The position numbers were made by a program, and so were the translations under genes. Under the pieces are notes generated by a model. The model searched no databases. It was given only the letters and a program-made list of their open reading frames with translations, and had not been told where the DNA came from. Of a DNA stretch of 9,031 nucleotides, positions 6,236 to 9,031 are shown one piece after another; position 1 is the first letter of the stretch, and every line of letters begins with the position of its first letter. Source of the stretch: an uncultured Sutterella sp. (GTDB taxonomy: Bacteria > Pseudomonadota > Gammaproteobacteria > Burkholderiales > Burkholderiaceae_F); assembly GCA_905201055.1 (NCBI GenBank), contig CAJKMT010000053.1:1-9031 (forward strand), written 5' to 3'.

Positions 6236-6871
6236 ATGTTGGATCAAAAAGCCGGTCGTTTATTTCTAGTCACCGCCCCTTCCGGCGCAGGAAAGTCTTC
6301 GCTTGTCGCCGCGTTGCTTAAGGCGGACCCCACGGTACATCTGTCGATTTCTCATACGACACGTGCACCTCGCCCGGGCGAGGTTGACGGTCGCGAATAT
6401 CATTTCGTCACGATTGAGGAATTCGAACAGCTCAAGGAAGACAATGCCTTTCTTGAATGGGCCTATGTGCACGGCAATTACTACGGAACATCAAAAAAAT
6501 GGATTTCCGAAGAGCTGGCCTTAGGGCATGATGTGCTTTTGGAAATTGATTGGCAGGGCGCCCTTCAGGTCAAACGCCTTTTCCCCGACGTGGTGGGGAT
6601 TTTCATTCTTCCGCCTTCCATTGATGCTTTGCGCTCGCGTCTTAACAAACGCGGCACGGACTCCGACGAAGTCATTGCCCGTCGATTGGCAGGAGCCGGC
6701 GCTGAAATGGTGCATGCGGGACAGTTTGACTACGTTATAATTAACGATGATTTTGATCGCGCAACGGAAGATTTAATCTCTATTGTGCGCGCTTCCCGTT
6801 TGAGCTTTAAATCTCAAGCGGTGCGGGAGCGCGAAACGTTCAAACACTTAGGCATTCCGCTTTTGAACTAA
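6236..6871 (+). CDS. gmk: Guanylate kinase
   Basis: Phosphorylates GMP (and dGMP) with ATP to GDP, needed for GTP and hence (p)ppGpp supply; cytoplasmic. The 211 residues carry the P-loop APSGAGKSS at 14-22 with Lys20, the GMP-binding signature SISHTTRAPRPGEVDG at 37-52 followed by REYHF, LEIDWQGA in the middle, and FILPPS with RL..RGTDS towards the lid. All key residues look intact. AAGGA at 6225-6229 lies 6 nt before ATG 6236. The order gmk-rpoZ-spoT is widely conserved in proteobacteria. A TAAAAT box at 6203-6208 has no convincing -35 partner, so I assume read-through from maf. Confidence 0.98.
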   Translation: MLDQKAGRLFLVTAPSGAGKSSLVAALLKADPTVHLSISHTTRAPRPGEVDGREYHFVTIEEFEQLKEDNAFLEWAYVHGNYYGTSKKWISEELALGHDVLLEIDWQGALQVKRLFPDVVGIFILPPSIDALRSRLNKRGTDSDEVIARRLAGAGAEMVHAGQFDYVIINDDFDRATEDLISIVRASRLSFKSQAVRERETFKHLGIPLLN

Positions 6872-6908
6872 AGCTGAATGTGTTTTATTTTTATTATTTT
6901 GACTAATT

Positions 6909-7112
6909 ATGGCTCGTGTAACTGTTGAAGATTGCTTGAAGAAAGTTCCCAATCGCTTTGAATTGGTGCTGACGGCTGCTCAGCGCGCCCGTCAATTGTC
7001 CTCCGGTGCTGTGGCCCGAGTGGACGCCAAGGATAAGCCCACGGTGCTTGCCTTGCGTGAAATCGCCGAAGGTGAAATCACCCGCGACGAAATGTTCAAG
7101 CGCATTTCTTAA
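6909..7112 (+). CDS. rpoZ: DNA-directed RNA polymerase omega subunit
   Basis: A 67-residue omega subunit, the length usual in betaproteobacteria. It starts MARVTVEDC, continues with VPNRFELVLTAAQRARQL (family NRF.LV..A..RAR) and TVLALREIAEGEI. Omega helps fold and assemble the beta-prime subunit. In E. coli the first few residues (ARVT), conserved here, form part of (p)ppGpp binding site 1 with beta-prime, so the MARVTV start suggests the same site exists. No Shine-Dalgarno precedes ATG 6909; the 37-nt gap after gmk is very T-rich. A strong terminator follows 8 nt after the stop. Confidence 0.97.
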   Translation: MARVTVEDCLKKVPNRFELVLTAAQRARQLSSGAVARVDAKDKPTVLALREIAEGEITRDEMFKRIS

Positions 7113-7120
7113 TGCAATTG

Positions 7121-7161
7121 AAAAAAGCGAAGTTCAGGCCGCGGCCAAACTTCGCTTTTTT
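7121..7161 (+). terminator. Rho-independent terminator after rpoZ
   Basis: A perfect 14-bp repeat: AAAAAAGCGAAGTT (7121-7134) and AACTTCGCTTTTTT (7148-7161). The 13-nt interior contains GGC/GCC that can pair for three more base pairs (7137-7139 with 7144-7146). The A- and T-tracts at the base could allow bidirectional action. It separates gmk-rpoZ from spoT. Confidence 0.93.
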
Positions 7162-7239
7162 GTCTCTGAAACTTCTGCTTGCCGCGTGCCTTAACAGGTA
7201 AAAATTGCGGGCAGAGGCGAGTTAACAAAGAGGTGCTGT

Positions 7240-9031
7240 ATGGTACCCAATTATTTTAAAACCGGTTCTACCGACATTCTCGCCTCGATTCGTCAGTCGG
7301 TCCTTAAAGGCGAATCGAAACCCGTTGAGCCGCCCGCACCCAAAGAAGACCAAACTGAACTCCCATTGGTGACGGCTACTAAAAAAGCCGGAATTGCCAC
7401 CGCTGCTTCTCTGATCGATATTTGCTCCAAATACATGAGTGCGGCCGATATCGAGCGCATTAAAGAAGCCTACCGCTATGCTGACGACGCCCATCTGGGG
7501 CAGTTTCGTAAGTCAGGCGAGCCCTATATTACGCACCCCATTGCCGTAGCCAGCATTTTGGCCGAATGGCACCTGGACTGTGCAGCCATTCAGGCCGGTT
7601 TAATGCACGACGTATTGGAAGATACCGGTCACTCCAAAAATGAGATGGCGAAAATATTCGGCACGGTGACTGCAGAAATTGTTGACGGTGTCTCAAAACT
7701 CGACAAGCTGAAGTTCTCATCAAACGAAATTGCTCAGGCTGAAAGCTTCAAAAAAATGCTTTTGGCCATGAGTAAAGACGTGCGTGTAATTCTCGTTAAG
7801 CTGGCTGACCGCCTGCATAACCTCAGAACCTTAGGCGTGATGCGCCCGGAAAAGCGTCGCCGCATCGCCAAAGAAACTCTCGATATTTATGTGCCGATGG
7901 CGCACCACCTGGGCATCAACCACGCCTTCCGTGAGCTGCAGGAATTGTGCCTTCTCAATTATTATCCCCGCCGCTATGAGGTGCTTTATCGGGAGCTCAT
8001 CGCCGCACGTAAAAACCGCCGTCCTGCGCTTGAAGAGATTCTCAATGACACCAAGCGCATGCTCGAGCGTGCCAATATTAAAGGGCGGGTACTCGGCCGC
8101 GAGAAAACCTGTTACGGTATTTACAACCAAATGCGTATCAAAAAACTCTCTTTTTCAGAAGTTTTTGATATCTACGGGTTCCGAGTCATTGTGACCACGC
8201 GCGAAGACTGTTACCGCACATTAGGTGCTCTGCACATGATGTATAAGCCCGTGCAGTCGCGCTTTAAAGACTTCATTGCCATCCCGAAAAGCAACGGCTA
8301 TCAGGGACTGCACACCACCGTGATCGGACCGGCAGGCACTCCCGTTGAATTCCAAATCCGCACGGAAAAAATGAATGATATCGCCGAGCAAGGGATTCTG
8401 ACTCACTGGCTCAACCGTGGCAGCGAAAGCGATATTCAGACTCTGACGCACGCCTGGCTTCAGTCGCTCTTGGACTTGCAGCAAAAGTCCTCTGACACGA
8501 GCGAATTTTATGAAAACATCAAGGCGGACCTGTTCCCGGATCGAATTTACGTCTTTACGCCTAAGGGAAAAATTATCTCTCTGCCGCAAGACTCAACACC
8601 GGTCGACTTTGCCTATCAGATCCACTCCGATGTCGGTAATCATGTCCGCGAATGCCGCATCAACGGTCAGGTGAGCGATATCGATACCAAACTTTCCAAT
8701 GGCGACATGGTGGAAATCTCCACGAGTTCCTTGGCTCATCCGGATCCACGTTGGCTTGGTTTTGTCCGAAGCGGTAAAGCCCGTGCCGAAGTCCGTCAAT
8801 ATTTACGCACGCTTGACTTTGACAATGCGGTCAAAGTCGGACGCAAGGTGCTTGAAGAAGAAGCCGAGAAAGCACGCTTTTCACTCGACAGTGTCCCTGA
8901 TGACATTTGGAACACCGTCATGAAGGAAAATGAGGTGGATTCCCGCGCTTCGCTTTACTGTCTGGTGGGCTCTGGCAAGGCAAGTTTCGTTGTTGTGCTT
9001 CACCGACTCGAAGCCTTGATGAGCGAAAAGA
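7240..9031 (+). CDS. spoT: Bifunctional (p)ppGpp synthetase/hydrolase, SpoT/Rel type (3' end outside window)
   Basis: 597 codons are visible with no stop before the right edge; the family's C-terminal ACT region is not reached. After a Pro/Glu/Lys-rich N-terminal stretch of about 50 residues comes the HD hydrolase domain: THP at 98-100, HDVLEDT at 123-129, and LADRLHNLRTL at 188-198. The synthetase domain follows: GREK at 286-289, YGIYNQM at 292-298, DIYGFRV with Asp310, RFKD at 341-344, NGYQGLH at 352-358 and EFQIRT with Glu370. The TGS domain begins near 434 (DRIYVFTPKGK). The intact HD and ED pairs argue for active hydrolysis, and RFKD is the RxKD form typical of bifunctional enzymes rather than the ExDD form of synthetase-only RelA. 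GAGG at 7230-7233 serves ATG 7240. It lies 127 nt after rpoZ, beyond a terminator, so it may have its own promoter, which I could not identify. Confidence 0.96.
   Translation, partial: MVPNYFKTGSTDILASIRQSVLKGESKPVEPPAPKEDQTELPLVTATKKAGIATAASLIDICSKYMSAADIERIKEAYRYADDAHLGQFRKSGEPYITHPIAVASILAEWHLDCAAIQAGLMHDVLEDTGHSKNEMAKIFGTVTAEIVDGVSKLDKLKFSSNEIAQAESFKKMLLAMSKDVRVILVKLADRLHNLRTLGVMRPEKRRRIAKETLDIYVPMAHHLGINHAFRELQELCLLNYYPRRYEVLYRELIAARKNRRPALEEILNDTKRMLERANIKGRVLGREKTCYGIYNQMRIKKLSFSEVFDIYGFRVIVTTREDCYRTLGALHMMYKPVQSRFKDFIAIPKSNGYQGLHTTVIGPAGTPVEFQIRTEKMNDIAEQGILTHWLNRGSESDIQTLTHAWLQSLLDLQQKSSDTSEFYENIKADLFPDRIYVFTPKGKIISLPQDSTPVDFAYQIHSDVGNHVRECRINGQVSDIDTKLSNGDMVEISTSSLAHPDPRWLGFVRSGKARAEVRQYLRTLDFDNAVKVGRKVLEEEAEKARFSLDSVPDDIWNTVMKENEVDSRASLYCLVGSGKASFVVVLHRLEALMSEK

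Overview
This window is a run of plus-strand housekeeping genes from what looks like a betaproteobacterium of the order Burkholderiales. Base composition is close to half G+C by eye. The clues are the gene order yebC-purD-(gap)-nadD-rsfS-rlmH-maf, a 67-residue omega subunit, and a SpoT-type enzyme directly after gmk-rpoZ. In most Burkholderiales I know, hemF (oxygen-dependent coproporphyrinogen oxidase) lies between purD and nadD, and rng follows maf. Neither is here. Together with a DcuC-type anaerobic dicarboxylate carrier, this suggests an anaerobic or microaerophilic gut lineage such as Sutterellaceae (Sutterella/Parasutterella). That assignment is inference; I could not run a search.

Layout. 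1-269: C-terminal end of a DcuC-family transporter, closed by a perfect hairpin terminator. 406-1680: an M20 amidohydrolase resembling AbgA (p-aminobenzoyl-glutamate hydrolase subunit), also followed by a terminator. 1866-3894: yebC and purD, 25 nt apart, probably one transcript, ended by a strong terminator. 3942-5026: nadD and rsfS, followed by another terminator. 5089-7112: rlmH, maf, gmk and rpoZ with short gaps and no hairpin between them, ended by a 14-bp terminator. 7240-9031: a bifunctional RelA/SpoT-type (p)ppGpp synthetase/hydrolase that runs off the right edge. There are no tRNA or rRNA genes, CRISPR arrays, insertion sequences or minus-strand genes that I can support. No gene-free gap exceeds 185 nt.

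How the genes fit together. purD feeds purine synthesis, gmk converts GMP to GDP, SpoT makes and destroys (p)ppGpp, and the omega subunit contributes to the (p)ppGpp site on RNA polymerase. nadD makes NAD. rsfS and rlmH act on the large ribosomal subunit, yebC on translation or gene expression, and maf cleans the nucleotide pool. The window is therefore mainly nucleotide metabolism, ribosome quality and stringent response.

I see no clear candidate for a new multi-gene system. The points most worth checking are two intrinsic-terminator hairpins ending only 9 and 12 nt before the start codons of nadD and rlmH, Shine-Dalgarno-poor U-rich leaders at nadD and rpoZ, the reduced gene order, and an AbgA-like gene without an adjacent AbgB.
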